From: Sulfuritalea sp.
GTDB lineage: Bacteria > Pseudomonadota > Gammaproteobacteria > Burkholderiales > Rhodocyclaceae
Length of the DNA: 56,995 nucleotides
Assembly (NCBI GenBank): GCA_023700805.1
Contig: JAMPYF010000029.1
Location: 1-56,995, forward strand
Direction: 5' to 3'
Shown: piece after piece, positions 22,118-31,619 of the stretch
Layout: every line of letters begins with the position of its first letter
How positions within the stretch are numbered: the first letter of the stretch is position 1
Translations under genes and position numbers: made by a program
The notes under the pieces: model-generated
Database searches by the model: none
Told to the model about the DNA's origin: nothing
Seen by the model: only the letters and a program-made list of their open reading frames with translations

Positions 22118-23890
22118 TCAAGCGCGACGGGCGTCGCTGCCCGCTAGCGTGGCGGCCAACTTGAACGCCGTGTCCAGCGCGTCCATGAATTCCTCGATCT
22201 TGATCGGTTTGGTCAGGTAGCGGAAGAAGCCGGCTCGCAGCGCTTGCGCTATGTCGTGAGGCAGGGCGTTGGCGCTCAGCGCGATGATCGGGATATGCGC
22301 CGTCGACGGATCGGCGCGCAGGGACTTCATGACATCGAGCCCGCTGATGTCGGGCAGGTTGATGTCCATCAGGATCACCTCCGGCTGGTAGGCGCGGGCA
22401 TACTCGATGCCGGTCTTGCCCTCGGCGGCGGACAGCAGGCGCAGTTCCGGACGACGCGCCACGAGTTGCTCGACCAGTTCCAGGTTGGCCGGATTGTCTT
22501 CGACATACAGCAGGGTGCCGGCCAGCGCGCCCTGCGCCGGCTCCGGCGTCGCTGCCGCCGCGCCGGACTGCGCAAGGGCCGGTGCGCTCACCAGGTGCAA
22601 TTCGACCCAGAATTCGCTGCCCGCGCCGACCGCGCTATCGACGCCGATGCTGCCGCCCATCAGTTCCACCAGGCGCTTGGTCACCACCAGGCCGATGCCC
22701 GTGCCCTCCTCCGCGCCGGCTTCCTTGCCGAGGCGATTGAAGGGCTGGAACAGTTGCCCGAGCTGATCCGCAGTCAGGCCCTCGCCGCTGTCGCGGATGC
22801 CGATGCGCAGCATATCCGCGGCGGCCGGCCGGCACTCGACGACGACCGTGCCGTGCGGCCGGTTGTACTTGACGGCATTGAACAGCAGGTTGATCAGGAC
22901 CTGCTTGAGCCGGGTGCGGTCGGCATTGACGAACCAGGCGCTGTCGCGCAGCGGGAAGGTCATCGCGATGCCGCGCTTCTGGGCCTGCGGCTCGACCATG
23001 GCCCGGCATTCGAGCATGACCTCGACCAGCGAAACCGGCTCCTGCGACAGCATAGCCCTGCCCGATTCGATCAGCGCCAGGTCGAGAATCTCGTTGATCA
23101 GCTCCAGCAGGTACCAGCCCGCCTTCAGGATCCGCCCCAGATCGCGTTGCTGGGTGGCGGTCGGCGGCGGCGTGCCGGATTCCATGAGCTGGGCGAAGCC
23201 GAGGATCGCATTGAGCGGCGTGCGCAGTTCGTGACTCATGCTCGACAGGAAATCGGTCTTGGCGCGGTTGGCTTTCTCGGCCGCGGCCATGGCTTCCTGC
23301 AGCCTGGCTTCGATCGCCTTGCGCACCGATATGTCGGTCATGGCGATGATCACTTCGAGGGGATTTCCCACGCCGGGATTCGCCGCATTCTCAGCGCCGA
23401 CTCTGTGGCGTATGCAATCCATCAGGGCGTGAAACTCGGTGCCGTCGGCGCGCCGCAATGCCAGTTCCATATTGCTCTTCCCGTCCTGCGTCTTCACGCT
23501 GGCGAGAAACCCGGCCCAGCGCTCGCGGTCCCCGGGCACGACGAAGGCGGAAAAACGCTTCAGCAGCAGCTCCCGCCGCGCCACTCCCAGCAGCGTGGCG
23601 CCGGTAAGGTTGATTTCCGCGATCAGGCCGTCGTAGGTGAGGGTCAGGTAGCCGACCGGGGCGAAGTCGTAGAGTTCGGTGTAGCGCGCCAGCACCGCCT
23701 CGCGCTCGGCACGCGACTCGCGCAGTTCGCTGTTCTGCATTTCCAGTTCGATCTTGTGCACCTGCAGTTCATGCACCAGCCGCAGCAGGTCGGCGTCGGC
23801 CCGCGCCGCCGGCGCCTGGCCGGCCGCGGCGGCGGCCTGCAGGCGCGCTTCGGCGGCTGCACGCAGGGTGGCCGGATCCTTTCCCGTCAT
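22118..23890 (-). CDS. PAS hybrid histidine kinase with receiver domain
   Basis: 590 residues. An N-terminal coiled-coil (about 1-70) and PAS domain (about 75-195) are followed by HisKA with SMSHELRTPLNAILGF (His near 218), HATPase with NLLFNAVKYN, GEGLTADQLGQLFQPFNR and GTGIGLVVTKRLVELMGG, and a C-terminal receiver with VILMDINLPDISG. There is no transmembrane segment, so it is cytosolic. The start overlaps the CheB-CheR stop by 4 bp (translational coupling). Its kinase and receiver parts are nearly the same as in the 1052-residue kinase six kilobases upstream. It is the last gene of the signalling operon. Confidence 0.93.
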   Translation of the reverse strand: MTGKDPATLRAAAEARLQAAAAAGQAPAARADADLLRLVHELQVHKIELEMQNSELRESRAEREAVLARYTELYDFAPVGYLTLTYDGLIAEINLTGATLLGVARRELLLKRFSAFVVPGDRERWAGFLASVKTQDGKSNMELALRRADGTEFHALMDCIRHRVGAENAANPGVGNPLEVIIAMTDISVRKAIEARLQEAMAAAEKANRAKTDFLSSMSHELRTPLNAILGFAQLMESGTPPPTATQQRDLGRILKAGWYLLELINEILDLALIESGRAMLSQEPVSLVEVMLECRAMVEPQAQKRGIAMTFPLRDSAWFVNADRTRLKQVLINLLFNAVKYNRPHGTVVVECRPAAADMLRIGIRDSGEGLTADQLGQLFQPFNRLGKEAGAEEGTGIGLVVTKRLVELMGGSIGVDSAVGAGSEFWVELHLVSAPALAQSGAAAATPEPAQGALAGTLLYVEDNPANLELVEQLVARRPELRLLSAAEGKTGIEYARAYQPEVILMDINLPDISGLDVMKSLRADPSTAHIPIIALSANALPHDIAQALRAGFFRYLTKPIKIEEFMDALDTAFKLAATLAGSDARRA

Positions 23891-26535
23891 GTCGGCTCCT
23901 TCTTCTGCTTGCCGGCCAGCGCCCGCAATTCGGCCTCCAGCTTCTTGGCCAGGCCGATGTCGTTGAAGGTGATGACGACCCCATCGATGACGTTTTCCAT
24001 GGTGCGGTAGGGCATGATCTTGACCTGGTACCAGCGCCCGTCGCCGGTGGCGATCTCGCGCTCGACGAAGGCCAGCGTGCGCAGCACTTCCCCGGCATCC
24101 GCGGCCAGGCCCGGATAGGCAAGGTCGGAGACGATATCGGACAGCGGCCGCCCGACGTCGCCGGCCTTGAGGCGGAAGATCCGCGTCGCCTGGTTGGTGA
24201 AGCGCCGCAGGTGCAGCGCGTTGTCGAGGAAGACGGTGGCCATGTCGGTGCTGTTGAGCAGGTTTGCCATGTCGTTGCTGGCCAGCGACAGGTCGTCCAC
24301 CTTCGATTGCAGCTCGACATTCACCGTCTGCAGTTCCTCGTTGAGCGACTGCATTTCCTCCTTGGAGGTGGTCAGTTCCTCGTTGGTCGATTGCAGTTCC
24401 TCGTTGGTCGATTGCATTTCCTCGTTGGACGACTTGAGCTCTTCCTGCGTGGTCTGCATTTCCTCGCGCAGGGCCTGCACCTCCTGCCGCGCCTGGTCGA
24501 GTGCATGTTCCAGCTCCCGCACGCGCGGGCTGCCCCGCGTCGCACGCTTGCCGGCGACGATCTCCTCGACCGGCGGCGCCTCGACGTCCCTGAACACCAC
24601 CATCGCCATGCCGCGCAAGGCAGCCGGCTTGTCGATGGGCTGCACGGTCACGTCCACAATCTGGGTGCCGCCGTTGGTGCCGACCCGCAGCTTGGCGCAG
24701 GTCACCCGTTCGCCGCTGCGCAGCGCCTTGGGCAGCGCCAGGGCCAGCTCATGGGCGAGGCCCTCCCTGGCCATGACATGGATGTTCCAGTTGGCCTTGC
24801 CGGCCGCCGGTTCCAGGTACTTGCCGGTGCGTCCGCTGGTGTAGAGCACGTCGCCGGTCGCGGTGACCAGCACGGCGGCGGGCGAAAACTGCTGCAGCAG
24901 CAGGTGGTCGGCGAGGCTCTGCAGGTTGGCGGCACCGGGCTCGGGCTCGGCCGGATTGAGCGCTTCGACTCTCCCCGGCGCATGGCGGCTGGGGAACTCC
25001 AGATCGACCATGCGCAGCGAATTGGCGCGGCGCCGGTAGAGGCGCGCCGCGGCGTCCTGCGGCTCGAACAGCTCGGTATTGTTGCCGATCGACTCGGCAC
25101 TGCCCAGCATCAGGATGCCGCCCGGCTTGAGGCTGTAGTGGAACAGCGGCAGCAGCCGCTGCTGCAGCTCGGGACCGAGGTAGATCAGCAGGTTGCGGCA
25201 GGTCAGGATGTCCAGATTGGTGAAAGGCGGATCCATGATGGCGTTCTGCGTGGCGAATACCACGGTCTCGCGGATTTCCTTGCCGACCCGATAGCCTTCG
25301 CCTTCCTCGACGAAGAAACGCTTGAGGCGCTCGGCCGTGACGTCGGCGACGATATTGGCCGGGTAGACCGCGCGCCTTGCCTTGGCGATCGCGTCCGGGT
25401 CGAGGTCGGTGGCGAAGATCTGCAACGCAAAGCGGCCGGCCGGCTTCTGCTTCTGCTGCACTTCGCGGAAGGCCATGGCCAGCGTATAGGCCTCCTCGCC
25501 GGTCGAACATCCCGCCACCCAGGCGCGCAGCGTGGCGCCGGCCGGGTAGGCCGCCAGCAGTTGCGGCAGGACCTGGGTCTGCAGGCTGTTCCAGGACGCC
25601 GGATCGCGGAAGAAGCTGGTGACGCCGATCAGCAGTTCCTTGAACAGCAGCTCGACTTCCTGCGGGTTCTCGCGCAGGTAATGCACGTAGTGCGCGATGC
25701 GGTCGATCTGGTGCAGGCCCATGCGGCGCTCGACGCGGCGATACACGGTGCTTTTCTTGTACAGCGAAAAATCGTTGCCGGTGCGCTCGCGCAGCAGGAT
25801 GCAGATCTTGTCGAAGGCGCTTTTCTGCGCCAGGGTCTCGGCCGCCTCCAGGGTGGCGCCGGCGACGCCGCGCAGGCTGTGGCGCAGGGTGTCGGCGATG
25901 CGCTGCGGCAGCTCCGGCGCGGCAGCGACGATGTCGACCAGGCCGGTGTCGACCGCGCTTTGCGGCATGCCGTTGAACTTGGCCGAGGCCGGATCCTGCA
26001 CCGCGACCAGGCCGCCGCGCTCCTTGATCGCACGCAGGCCCAGCGCGCCGTCGGAACCCATGCCGGAGAGGATCACGCATACGGCCTGGTCCTGGCGGTC
26101 GTCGGCCAGGGCGCGGAAGAAGGAGTCGATCGGCAGCCGCAGGCCGCGCGCGGCCACCGGTTCCAGCAGGTAGAGGCAGTCGTGCAGGATGGACAGATCC
26201 CATTTCGGCGGAATCACATAGACGCAGCCGGGCTCGACCTTCATGCGGTTCCTGGCCTGCGTCACCGGCATGGCCGTGGCCCGCTGCAGCAGCTCGGGCA
26301 TCATGCCCTTGTGGTCGGGATCGAGATGCTGGATCACGACGAAGGCCATGTCGCTTCCGGCCGGCACATGGCCGAGGAATTGTTCGAGGGCTTCCAGCCC
26401 GCCGGCCGAAGCGCCGATCGCGACGACGGGAAAACGCGGCGCCGGGCGTCCGGCCGGCGCCGCCGGCGTGGTGGAGTGTCTTGCCGTGCGCTGCTTCGTT
26501 GCGGCTGGCTTGTTCGATCGCGCCTTGCTGGCCAT
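23887..26535 (-). CDS. CheB-CheR fusion with coiled coil and PAS domain
   Basis: 882 residues from ATG 26535 (AGGAAACCC site). Order: basic N-terminal tail; CheB methylesterase (about 35-225; Ser in GASAGG near 43, His in QHLDPDHKG, Asp in SGMGSDG); CheR methyltransferase (about 235-500; FFRDPASW, AGCSTGEEAYTLAM, CRNLLIYL); a PAS-like region; a heptad coiled coil with repeated NEELQS/SNEEMQ units (about 670-755); and a C-terminal PAS (about 760-870). Such fusions usually control stress or surface responses instead of chemotaxis, and no CheA, CheW or receptor is nearby. It overlaps the next kinase by 4 bp. The 166-bp gap to the Crp/Fnr gene leaves room for its own promoter. Confidence 0.92.
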   Translation of the reverse strand: MASKARSNKPAATKQRTARHSTTPAAPAGRPAPRFPVVAIGASAGGLEALEQFLGHVPAGSDMAFVVIQHLDPDHKGMMPELLQRATAMPVTQARNRMKVEPGCVYVIPPKWDLSILHDCLYLLEPVAARGLRLPIDSFFRALADDRQDQAVCVILSGMGSDGALGLRAIKERGGLVAVQDPASAKFNGMPQSAVDTGLVDIVAAAPELPQRIADTLRHSLRGVAGATLEAAETLAQKSAFDKICILLRERTGNDFSLYKKSTVYRRVERRMGLHQIDRIAHYVHYLRENPQEVELLFKELLIGVTSFFRDPASWNSLQTQVLPQLLAAYPAGATLRAWVAGCSTGEEAYTLAMAFREVQQKQKPAGRFALQIFATDLDPDAIAKARRAVYPANIVADVTAERLKRFFVEEGEGYRVGKEIRETVVFATQNAIMDPPFTNLDILTCRNLLIYLGPELQQRLLPLFHYSLKPGGILMLGSAESIGNNTELFEPQDAAARLYRRRANSLRMVDLEFPSRHAPGRVEALNPAEPEPGAANLQSLADHLLLQQFSPAAVLVTATGDVLYTSGRTGKYLEPAAGKANWNIHVMAREGLAHELALALPKALRSGERVTCAKLRVGTNGGTQIVDVTVQPIDKPAALRGMAMVVFRDVEAPPVEEIVAGKRATRGSPRVRELEHALDQARQEVQALREEMQTTQEELKSSNEEMQSTNEELQSTNEELTTSKEEMQSLNEELQTVNVELQSKVDDLSLASNDMANLLNSTDMATVFLDNALHLRRFTNQATRIFRLKAGDVGRPLSDIVSDLAYPGLAADAGEVLRTLAFVEREIATGDGRWYQVKIMPYRTMENVIDGVVITFNDIGLAKKLEAELRALAGKQKKEPT

Positions 26536-26663
26536 GGGTTTCCTTGCAGATCAGGGGTGAGGACTGGATAGTGCCTGAGCCGGGTCGATTCGGGGGCGGG
26601 CCGCAAGCGTCATGATCGCCGTGCCGGACTCTGTCTGCCGGGGATTCCGCTTCGCGGGCCGGC

Positions 26664-26678
26664 AAGCGCCAACTCTTG
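26664..26678. repeat. Dispersed short repeat, AGCGCCAACT core (copy 3, short)
   Basis: AAGCGCCAACTCTTG lies in the gap between the Crp/Fnr gene and cheB-cheR. It shares the core and the CTTG tail of the copies at 35625, 42438 and 48758, but not the upstream part. Confidence 0.5.
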
Positions 26679-26701
26679 TGCCGTGCTCCCCGGCCGCGCG
26701 A

Positions 26702-27445
26702 TCAACGGCCGGCGGCCGTGGCCTCCTGGCGATACCGCACATCGGACAGCAGGCGCGCCAGTTCCTTCTTGACCAGGGCGTAGCACTCGCAGCTGCGGCT
26801 CTCCAGTCCGGCGCGGTCGAGCACGGCGATATGGCCGCGGCGGTAACTGATGCACCCGGCGCGCTGCAGGTTTCCGGCGGCTTCCGTGACGCCTTCGCGG
26901 CGCACGCCGAGCATGCCGGCGATCAATTCCTGGGTGATCACCAGCTCGCGCTGCGCGACGCGGTCCTGGGTCAACAGGAGCCAGCGGCACAGCTGCTGTT
27001 CCACCGAATGGTGCCGGTTGCAGGCCGCGGTCTGCGACATCTGCGTCATCAGCGCCTGGGTATAGCGCAGCAACAGGCGCTGCAGCAGGCCGGAGCGATT
27101 GAATTCCTGCATCAGCCAGCGGCGGTCGAGCCGGTAGGCGTGGCCCGCGGTCTGCACCACGGCCGAGCTGGTGGTGGTCTCGCCGCCCATGAACAGCGAA
27201 ACACCGACCACGCCTTCGTTGCCGACCCCGGCCGATTCGGCCGATGCGCCCGACTCCATGACGTGCAGCAGGGAGATGATCGCCGTGGTCGGGAAATAGG
27301 CATGCTGCAATTGCCGGTCGGGCTCGTAGAGCATCTCGCCGAGCGGCAGGGCGACCAGCTCCAGGTGCGGCGCCAGCAACTCGAACTCCGCGCTCGGCAG
27401 CGCCGCGAGCAGATGGTTCTGATTCGGGCTAGGCGTTGCCGGCAT
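26702..27445 (-). CDS. Crp/Fnr-family transcription regulator
   Basis: 247 residues from ATG 27445 (GGGAGG site). The N-terminal cyclic-nucleotide-binding-like barrel (about 15-150) has YFPTTAIISLLHVME and GNEGVVGVSLFMGG, but lacks the Arg/Ser set of a cAMP pocket and the FNR Cys cluster. A dimer helix (LLQRLLLRYTQALM) leads to a winged HTH with TQELIAGMLGVRREGVTEAA as recognition helix. The group commonly lies next to sensor kinases and CheBR genes in betaproteobacteria. It overlaps the REC-PAS gene by 17 bp. I propose it as the reader of the TGTRCG-N4-CGCACA palindrome; a copy precedes this operon at 31496. The link is inference. Confidence 0.9.
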   Translation of the reverse strand: MPATPSPNQNHLLAALPSAEFELLAPHLELVALPLGEMLYEPDRQLQHAYFPTTAIISLLHVMESGASAESAGVGNEGVVGVSLFMGGETTTSSAVVQTAGHAYRLDRRWLMQEFNRSGLLQRLLLRYTQALMTQMSQTAACNRHHSVEQQLCRWLLLTQDRVAQRELVITQELIAGMLGVRREGVTEAAGNLQRAGCISYRRGHIAVLDRAGLESRSCECYALVKKELARLLSDVRYRQEATAAGR

Positions 27446-28283
27446 GGCTGTCCTCCCTGGCGGTGAGTTCGATGCCGATGCCGCGGTAGCCGATGAAGCG
27501 CAGCGACTTGTTGAACATCGGCTCGCCGCTGACCTGGAATTTCTGCTGCGTGCCGTTGGGATTGCTGCGGCTGAAGATCAGGTCGAGGAAGGGCTCGCGC
27601 GCCGCAATCGCGGCCTGCAGGGCCGCCCGTTCCGCCTGGTTCCAGCCCTCGCTGCGCACGTCGCGCGCTTCGCACGCCTCGCCTTGCAGGGGGCCGACCT
27701 GGATGCCGAGCATCTCCAGCACCGGGCCGGACACCTTGGTGAAATTTCCGTTCTCGTCCTGCTCCCAGTACCAGTCGGAGGCGAGTTCGGTCAGGCTGCG
27801 ATAACGGGCTTCGCTTTCGCGCAACTCGGCGGTGCGTTCCAGCACCGTCTGTTCCAGTTCCTTGCTGTAATGCTCGAGCTTCCGGTAGAGCAGCCGCACT
27901 TCCAGCATGTTGCGGATGCGCGTCCTGACTTCGAGCAGGTCGAAGGGCTTGCTGACGAAATCCCGCGCGCCGGCCTGCAGTGCGCGCAGTTTGTGGCCGG
28001 GTTGGGCGGTGATCACCAGCACCGGCAGATAGAAGTCGGCGTCGTTGGTCTTGAGCCCCTCGATAACCTGGAAGCCATCCATGCCGGGCATCTGCAGGTC
28101 GAGCAGGATCAGGTCGTAGTGGTTCTTGCGATGCAAGGCGCAGACCTCTTCCGGATTCATGGTCGAGCTGACGCGGGTGTAGCCGGATTCGCCCAGCATA
28201 CGTTCGAGCAGGGCGATGTTCGATTCCTGATCGTCGACGATCAGGATGGTGGCATCGAGGATGTCGGCCTCGGATAGCTTCAT
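27429..28283 (-). CDS. Response regulator with REC and PAS domains
   Basis: 284 residues (AGGAAC site). The receiver domain (about 10-130) has ILIVDDQESN, phospho-Asp in LILLDLQMPGMDG, the conserved Thr-like ITA, and Lys in VSKPFD. A coiled-coil linker (LEHYSKELEQTVLERTAELRESEA, about 130-160) leads to a PAS domain (about 165-270) with WYWEQDENGNF and YRGIGIELT. There is no DNA-binding or enzymatic output, so it probably relays phosphate or a sensed signal to another protein. It overlaps the upstream kinase by 4 bp and the Crp/Fnr gene by 17 bp, which favours one operon. Confidence 0.9.
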   Translation of the reverse strand: MKLSEADILDATILIVDDQESNIALLERMLGESGYTRVSSTMNPEEVCALHRKNHYDLILLDLQMPGMDGFQVIEGLKTNDADFYLPVLVITAQPGHKLRALQAGARDFVSKPFDLLEVRTRIRNMLEVRLLYRKLEHYSKELEQTVLERTAELRESEARYRSLTELASDWYWEQDENGNFTKVSGPVLEMLGIQVGPLQGEACEARDVRSEGWNQAERAALQAAIAAREPFLDLIFSRSNPNGTQQKFQVSGEPMFNKSLRFIGYRGIGIELTAREDSHAGNA

Positions 28284-31200
28284 AGGAGTTCCTTTTGTGC
28301 CATGCGGCTGGTGGCAGTTTGCGCAATGTTGAGGGCCACGTCCAGCGTGTCCATGAACAGCTTGACCTTGATCGGCTTCGTCAGATAATCGAAGAATCCC
28401 GCCTGCAGCGCCTTCTCGATGTCATGCGGCACCGCGTTGGCGCTCAGCGCGATGATCGGGATATGCGCCGTGGACGGATCGGCGCGCAGGACTTTCATGG
28501 CTTCGAGCCCGCTGATGCCGGGCAGGTTGATGTCCATCAGGATCACCTGCGGCTGATAGGCCTGGGCGAACTCGATGCCGGTCTTGCCGTCGGCGGCGGA
28601 AAGCAGGCGCAGCTCGGGACGGCGCGCAATGAGTTGCTCGACCAGTTCCAGGTTGGCCGGATTGTCCTCCACGTACAGCACCGTGCGCTGCGGCGCGCCG
28701 GACGGCGCCAAAGGACGCTCCCATGCCGCCTGCTCGGCCTCCTCGATGGACAGCAGCGGCGCCGCGGTCAGGCCCAGCTCGAACCAGAACTCGCTGCCCG
28801 CCCCGACGCTGCTGTTCACGCCTATGCTGCCGCCCATCAGTTCGACCAGGCGCTTGGTCACGACCAGGCCGATGCCGGTGCCCTCCTCGGCGCTGGCTTC
28901 CTTGCCCAGGCGGTTGAAGGGCTGGAACAACTGGGCGACCTGCTCCTCCGTCAGGCCGGCGCCGGTATCGCGCACCGTGATGCGAATTGCATTGGGCGGA
29001 ATCAGGACGTGCTCGACGGCGACGGCGCCGTCCGCCCGGTTGTACTTGATGGCGTTGAACAGCAGGTTGATCAGGACCTGTTTGACGCGGGTCCGGTCGG
29101 CGCTGACGAAATAGGGCAATTCGAAGCGCGGAAAGCTCATGACGATGCCGCGCTTCTGCGCCTGCGGCTCGACCATGGCGCGGCACTCGGTCATCACCTC
29201 GGGCAGCGAGACCGGCTCCTGCGACAGCGTCGCCTTGCCCGATTCGATCAGGGCCAGGTCGAGGATTTCGTTGATCAGCTCGAGCAGATACCAGCCCGCC
29301 TTCAGGATCTGGTCCAGGTTGCGCTGCTGGGCCGGCGTCGGCGGCGGCGCGCCGGATTCCATGAGCTGGGCGAAGCCGAGGATGGCATTCAGCGGCGTGC
29401 GCAATTCATGGCTCATGCTGGAAAGAAAATCGGACTTCGCCAGGTTGGCCTTGTCGGCGACGAACCTCGCACTTTCCAGTTCGACGTTGCGATCCTGCAG
29501 CGCCTGGTCGAGCCGGGTGCGCTCGGCTTCGACCTGCTCGCGCGCCGTGTTGTCGGTACCGATCAGCAGGTAGCCGATGATGGCGTCCTGCTCGTCGCGC
29601 AGCGCGGTGACCGAAACCACCGCGGGAAAGCGGCTGCCGTCCTTGCGGATGTAGGTCAGCTCGTAGATGTCCTCGATGCCGCGCGAGGCCTTGAACACCA
29701 GGGCCTCGAAGCCCGGCGCGATCGGCGTTTCGAGTTCCGCGGTGAGCGCCCTGGCGCGCGCGATGACTTCCTGCGGATCGGAAATGTCGGCCGGCGTGAT
29801 CTTGTTCATCACGTCGGCCGCCGCGTAGCCCAGCATGCGCTCGGCGCCGACGTTGAAAATCTGGATCACGCCCTTGGCGTCGGTGGCGATGCTGGAAAAA
29901 TTGGCGCTGTTGAAAATCGCGCTTTGCAGCGCGCCGGCCTTCTGCAGCGCCTCCTCGGCCTGCTTGCGCGCGGTGATGTCGCGCAGGATGCCGGTGAAGT
30001 AGCGCTGGCCGCCCAGCCACATCTCGCTGACCGCGATCTCCAGCGGAAATATGCTGCCATTCTTGCGCCGGCCGACGACCTCGCGGCCCAGGCCGCTGGC
30101 GCGCGCCTCGTCGCTCGGGCTGTAATACTCGAGCGAACCTTCGCGCTGGTCCCGATCGAGCTCGGGTATCAGCAGGCTGAAGTTCTTGCCGGCAAGTTCC
30201 GCCGCGCTGTAGCCGAACATGCGTTCGGCGGACGGATTCATGGTCTCCACCATGCCGCCGCGGGCATGGATGGTGACGATGCCATCCACCACGGTATTCA
30301 GAATCGTCTGGATCTGCGCGGCACTGTCGCGCAGGGTCTGCTGCGCGGCATATTCCTCGGACACGTCGCGGAACACCAGCACGGCCCCCACCACCTGCTT
30401 GTCGCGATTGCGGATCGGTGCGCAACTGTCGGCAATCGCGCGCTCGTTGCCATCGCGGGAAATCAGCAGGGTGTGATTGGCGAGTCCCTGCACCGTGCCG
30501 TTGGCCAGCGTGTCCATGACCGGGATGGTCGCCGCTTCCCGGGTTTTCTGGTTGATGATGCGGAAGATATCCTGCACCGGGCGCCCGGCGGCATCGGCCT
30601 GCAGCCAGCCGGTGAGCTGTTCGGCCACCGGGTTGATGCGCGTCACCCGCGCCTCGGCATCGGTCGCGATCACCGCGTCGCCGATCGAGTTGAGCGTCAC
30701 GGCAAGCTTTTCCTCGCTGTCGCGCAGGGTGTTGTTGGATTGCTGCAGTTGCCGGTTGGTCTCGTCCTGACGCTCGAGCAGATGCCGGGTTTCGGCATGG
30801 ACATGATTCTTCAGTTGCTGCCGGGTTTCCCGGAAAATCAGATAGGCGAAGCCCAGCGCCAGCAGCAGCCCCAGCAGGGTGGTGGTGATGACGATGAAAA
30901 ACAGCCGGCGCATGCTTGCCTGGAACTCCGCCTCGCGCTGGTTCAGGACATCCACCTCGATGCTGCCGAAACTGCCGATCTCGGCGCGGATCGAATCCAT
31001 CAGGCGCTTGCCCTCGCCGCCGCGATCGAGCGCCAGTGTTTCTGCCGCCCCCCGGCTGCGGCGCAGTTCGATGTCGTTCGACATGAATGCCAGCTTGGCA
31101 TCGATCAACGGCGCCAGGACGTCCAGGTGGTGCCGCGCCGTGGCGACCAGGGTGATCTCCTGCAGCTTCTTCAGGGTATCGCGTATGCGCTCGTGCTGGA

Positions 31201-31438
31201 CGCCGTAGGGCTGCACCAGGCCGGCATCGCCCGTGGCCGCATAGCCATGCTGGTCGGACTCGGCATCTTTCAGTGCCGACAGCAAGTCGTCGGCGCTGTT
31301 GATCACGGCGTTGGTGTGCGTGCGCACGGCGGCCGACTCCTCGACCTGGCGCAAGGTCCAGAACGATGCCAGCACCACCAGCGCGGTCAGCAGGATCGCG
31401 GCGGAAAAACCGCCAACCAGCCCATAAGAAGTTTTCAA
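28280..31438 (-). CDS. Membrane hybrid histidine kinase (CHASE3-like, multiple PAS, receiver)
   Basis: 1052 residues from TTG 31438; later ATGs would remove the first membrane helix. Two transmembrane helices (about 8-28 and 178-200) flank a periplasmic four-helix sensor like CHASE3 (DLLSALKDAESDQHGY). A coiled coil and at least three PAS domains (about 240-620: SIGDAVIATDAEARVTRINP, TVVDGIVTIHARGGMVETMNP, a third with MLGYAAADV) lead to HisKA (SMSHELRTPLNAILGF, His near 676), HATPase (GTGIGLVVTKRLVELMGG) and a C-terminal receiver (VILMDINLPGISG). It heads the five-gene operon, with an operator-like palindrome about 65 bp upstream. The signal is unknown. Confidence 0.93.
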   Translation of the reverse strand: MKTSYGLVGGFSAAILLTALVVLASFWTLRQVEESAAVRTHTNAVINSADDLLSALKDAESDQHGYAATGDAGLVQPYGVQHERIRDTLKKLQEITLVATARHHLDVLAPLIDAKLAFMSNDIELRRSRGAAETLALDRGGEGKRLMDSIRAEIGSFGSIEVDVLNQREAEFQASMRRLFFIVITTTLLGLLLALGFAYLIFRETRQQLKNHVHAETRHLLERQDETNRQLQQSNNTLRDSEEKLAVTLNSIGDAVIATDAEARVTRINPVAEQLTGWLQADAAGRPVQDIFRIINQKTREAATIPVMDTLANGTVQGLANHTLLISRDGNERAIADSCAPIRNRDKQVVGAVLVFRDVSEEYAAQQTLRDSAAQIQTILNTVVDGIVTIHARGGMVETMNPSAERMFGYSAAELAGKNFSLLIPELDRDQREGSLEYYSPSDEARASGLGREVVGRRKNGSIFPLEIAVSEMWLGGQRYFTGILRDITARKQAEEALQKAGALQSAIFNSANFSSIATDAKGVIQIFNVGAERMLGYAAADVMNKITPADISDPQEVIARARALTAELETPIAPGFEALVFKASRGIEDIYELTYIRKDGSRFPAVVSVTALRDEQDAIIGYLLIGTDNTAREQVEAERTRLDQALQDRNVELESARFVADKANLAKSDFLSSMSHELRTPLNAILGFAQLMESGAPPPTPAQQRNLDQILKAGWYLLELINEILDLALIESGKATLSQEPVSLPEVMTECRAMVEPQAQKRGIVMSFPRFELPYFVSADRTRVKQVLINLLFNAIKYNRADGAVAVEHVLIPPNAIRITVRDTGAGLTEEQVAQLFQPFNRLGKEASAEEGTGIGLVVTKRLVELMGGSIGVNSSVGAGSEFWFELGLTAAPLLSIEEAEQAAWERPLAPSGAPQRTVLYVEDNPANLELVEQLIARRPELRLLSAADGKTGIEFAQAYQPQVILMDINLPGISGLEAMKVLRADPSTAHIPIIALSANAVPHDIEKALQAGFFDYLTKPIKVKLFMDTLDVALNIAQTATSRMAQKELL

Positions 31439-31495
31439 GGAGATGTTCCGCGATTACCTAATGTTTACATGATGATGCCTGGCGCGTCCTGCGTA

Positions 31496-31511
31496 TGTGC
31501 GCTGCCGCACA
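31496..31511. promoter_or_regulatory. Operator-like palindrome upstream of the kinase operon
   Basis: Reads TGTGCGCTGCCGCACA, with perfect 6-bp arms, extended to TATGTGCG...CGCACATA. It lies about 65 bp before the TTG start of the kinase that leads the operon containing the Crp/Fnr gene. It is the only copy without the GA flank (flank TACGC). Confidence 0.6.
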
Positions 31512-31619
31512 TACAGGCAGGGCAAACCGGCATTCGATTCCCCGCGTCCCCGGGAAGCTGTCCTGCAAGCAGCGGCGAACGCGCCGGGGCCGTGGCCGTT
31601 ACCGCAGTGGCCGGCGTTG

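Noticed and set aside
24330..24480. Direct repeats within cheB-cheR as a duplication of interest
   Set aside because: They encode the heptad NEELQS/SNEEMQ coiled coil usual in CheB-CheR-PAS fusions.
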